Shown: positions 62,543-64,000 of the stretch, in pieces
Numbering within the stretch: position 1 is the first letter of the stretch
Layout of the letters: every line of letters begins with the position of its first letter
NCBI RefSeq assembly: GCF_001654865.1
Contig: NZ_LXEO01000014.1
Span: forward strand, 170,063-234,062
Source of the DNA: Buttiauxella noackiae ATCC 51607
Lineage (GTDB): Bacteria; Pseudomonadota; Gammaproteobacteria; Enterobacterales; Enterobacteriaceae
DNA: 64,000 nucleotides
Reading direction: 5' to 3'
Translations under genes and position numbers: made by a program
The notes under the pieces: generated by a model
Database searches by the model: none
What the model was told of the DNA's origin: nothing
The model's input: only the letters and a program-made list of their open reading frames with translations

Positions 62543-63745
62543 TTAGTTCAAAGCTCGTTGCGGTTTCACCGCCATTCCTTTCACAATCATCAGATAGGCC
62601 AGTGCAATCGCCACCATCAGCGCTACGAATAACATCGATGGCGGCAACCAGGTTAGCATCAAGCCGGTGAATAGCGGGGTACATGCACCGCCTAACCAAC
62701 CCAACTGTTGTGCCGAAAAGTAGCTTGCTTTAAGCCCTTCAGGGGCAATGCTATCAACCAACATATATTCCCCGGGTGCAAATATAAGTTCGCCAAGCGT
62801 AAACACTGCCGCAGATACTCCCCATAACAGCAGGTTATCGCCCGAGATCATAAACCCTCCCAGACCCGCCATGAAAAACAGCGTACCGTAGCCCATCAGT
62901 TTTTTGATGTTGTCCGGGCGAATGCGTTTGCCGACCATATACTGGAAAACCACCACCACAAATGCGTTCACCGGCAGCACGACACCCACCACTTTTTGTG
63001 CCAATTCTGAATCGGAGATCGCAATCGCGTATTGCGATAAACAGGCAGCAAAAGAGCCAAACACCAGCGAACCAAGAAATGCTGACAAGGTGAAATACAT
63101 CAATGCCTTGTCTTTAAGCATCTGGCGCGGGGAAAGTACGACCCCATCGTTAGAGCGCGAAGGGGTAACCGGCACACTATGCACATAGCGGCTAATCATG
63201 ATAAACGGGATGATTGCGGTCAGGCCCGAAAGCCAGAATGGCAGGTTGGTGCTGTAGAGAACAGCCAGCGTGCCAATAGGTGGGCCGACCGTCCAGCCGA
63301 TATTGGCGAAGGTGTAGTTAAGCGAGAAGATTTTAGGTTTTTGATGAATTTCCAGCGTGTCAGAAAAATACCCTTTCAGCACCGTGGCAAATACTGAATA
63401 TGCGCAGTTTATGAGCGAATAAAATACCACCACCAGAACGGCGCTATCCACCAACGGAATTGCGACAAATCCGCCGAGGAAAATCACTATCGACAATAGC
63501 ATGTATATTTTCTTGTCGAATTTATCCGCGAGGATGCCAAACCACAGGCTAAACATCACACCCGCCGTTAGCGCGATGGTCAGCGCCATACCAATTTCGC
63601 TTAACGGCATACCGTACTGCCGGGAAAGATAAATGGTCATAAATGGCAGTGTCAGACCGCGCCCAACGGTGAGTAGTAGCGAAGAGAGCAGTAAAACGCT
63701 GATGGAAAGTTGCTTACCAGAAAAACGAGCTGCTAAAGAAACCAT
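62543..63745 (-). CDS. ydeE: YdeE-like MFS transporter
   Basis: A 12-helix major facilitator of about 400 residues. Matches to E. coli YdeE include VGRGLTLPFMTIYLSRQYG, SLWFGILADKFDKKIYMLL, SLINCAYSVFATVLKGYF and FAPGEYMLVDSIAPEGLKAS. E. coli YdeE exports dipeptides when overexpressed. The gene is divergent from eamA, as in E. coli. The ATG at 63745 fits the family N-terminus; an ATG at 63796 would add 17 residues. Neither has a strong ribosome site. Confidence 0.88.
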   Translation of the reverse strand: MVSLAARFSGKQLSISVLLLSSLLLTVGRGLTLPFMTIYLSRQYGMPLSEIGMALTIALTAGVMFSLWFGILADKFDKKIYMLLSIVIFLGGFVAIPLVDSAVLVVVFYSLINCAYSVFATVLKGYFSDTLEIHQKPKIFSLNYTFANIGWTVGPPIGTLAVLYSTNLPFWLSGLTAIIPFIMISRYVHSVPVTPSRSNDGVVLSPRQMLKDKALMYFTLSAFLGSLVFGSFAACLSQYAIAISDSELAQKVVGVVLPVNAFVVVVFQYMVGKRIRPDNIKKLMGYGTLFFMAGLGGFMISGDNLLLWGVSAAVFTLGELIFAPGEYMLVDSIAPEGLKASYFSAQQLGWLGGACTPLFTGLMLTWLPPSMLFVALMVAIALAYLMIVKGMAVKPQRALN

Positions 63746-63933
63746 TTTGTTGTGTGTTTTTAGTATGTTCACGAAGATGTATTTCAGATTTAGCATGAAG
63801 AATCGCCAAAGTATAGGAGGCGTTTATCATGGAATGCTTTCTGTGCTTATGGTTAAAAGTGCGATCTGTATCTGTTTTCAGATTGGATATAGCCTTAGAT
63901 TTTAACAAAATCGAAACAAGCCGAGGGCAGGGT

Positions 63934-64000
63934 ATGACGCGTAAAGATGGGCTACTGGCGATGCTGGTGGTTGTGGTGTGGGGGCTTAATTTTGTGGTCT
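63934..64000 (+). CDS. eamA: EamA (cysteine/O-acetylserine exporter), first 22 codons
   Basis: The ATG at 63934 after GAGGGCAGGGT opens MTRKDGLLAMLVVVVWGLNF, nearly the N-terminus of E. coli EamA (YdeD), an inner-membrane exporter of cysteine-pathway metabolites. The gene runs off the right edge. Adjacent divergent ydeE supports the call. Confidence 0.88.
   Translation, partial: MTRKDGLLAMLVVVVWGLNFVV

Overview
The window looks like chromosome of a member of the Enterobacteriaceae (Enterobacter/Buttiauxella/Kluyvera-like). Several blocks reproduce E. coli gene order: nifJ(ydbK)-ydbJ-hslJ-ldhA, ydbH-ynbE-ydbL, azoR<>hrpA and ydeE<>eamA. The spaces between them hold accessory genes absent from E. 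coli K-12 at these places. The genus cannot be fixed from the sequence alone. I saw no tRNA, rRNA or CRISPR array.

Layout. 1-6.4 kb: start of pyruvate:flavodoxin oxidoreductase, small lipoproteins, D-lactate dehydrogenase, and the YdbH/YnbE/YdbL lipid-transport bridge. 6.6-10.4 kb: a Ser-rich secreted protein, a 625-bp AT-rich gap, and dat-ddc (1,3-diaminopropane synthesis). 10.5-18.9 kb: a MocR regulator divergent from an EamA-type exporter over a perfect palindrome, azoR, hrpA, a GC-rich hairpin cluster and an SDR oxidoreductase. 19-31 kb: peptidase T-like protein beside a DppA-like binding protein, PQQ glucose dehydrogenase (gcd), a YdeP-like molybdo-enzyme, a chemoreceptor, and an ABC-F ATPase preceded by an unannotated leader peptide. 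31-36 kb: YbcL/YbcM-like pair, aldehyde dehydrogenase, LysR regulator, NmrA-like protein. 36-43 kb: srfABC with a FliA-type promoter, then a glutamine amidotransferase. 43.67-45.75 kb: a decayed Tn3-family element with terminal inverted repeats and a 5-bp target duplication; it carries an orphan T6SS Hcp and what looks like a pore-forming effector/immunity pair. 45.9-49.2 kb: second DppA-like protein, GNAT, alpha/beta hydrolase, ydcY. 49.4-61.2 kb: a complete ATP-dependent urea assimilation locus (allophanate hydrolase, urea carboxylase, GntR regulator, UrtABCDE) with a sigma-54 promoter in front. 61.3-64 kb: a double-GNAT fusion, YdeE-like MFS transporter, start of eamA.

How genes work together. 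The urea locus imports urea and splits it to ammonia and CO2 without urease. dat and ddc make diaminopropane. PepT-like plus DppA-like proteins suggest peptide use. srfABC and the chemoreceptor appear tied to the flagellar regulon through FliA-like promoters. REP-like palindromes sit in many intergenic gaps, including inside the urt operon.

Strongest leads: the Tn3 remnant carrying the Hcp/effector/immunity cassette, the putative attenuator ahead of the ABC-F gene, and the FliA and sigma-54 promoters.
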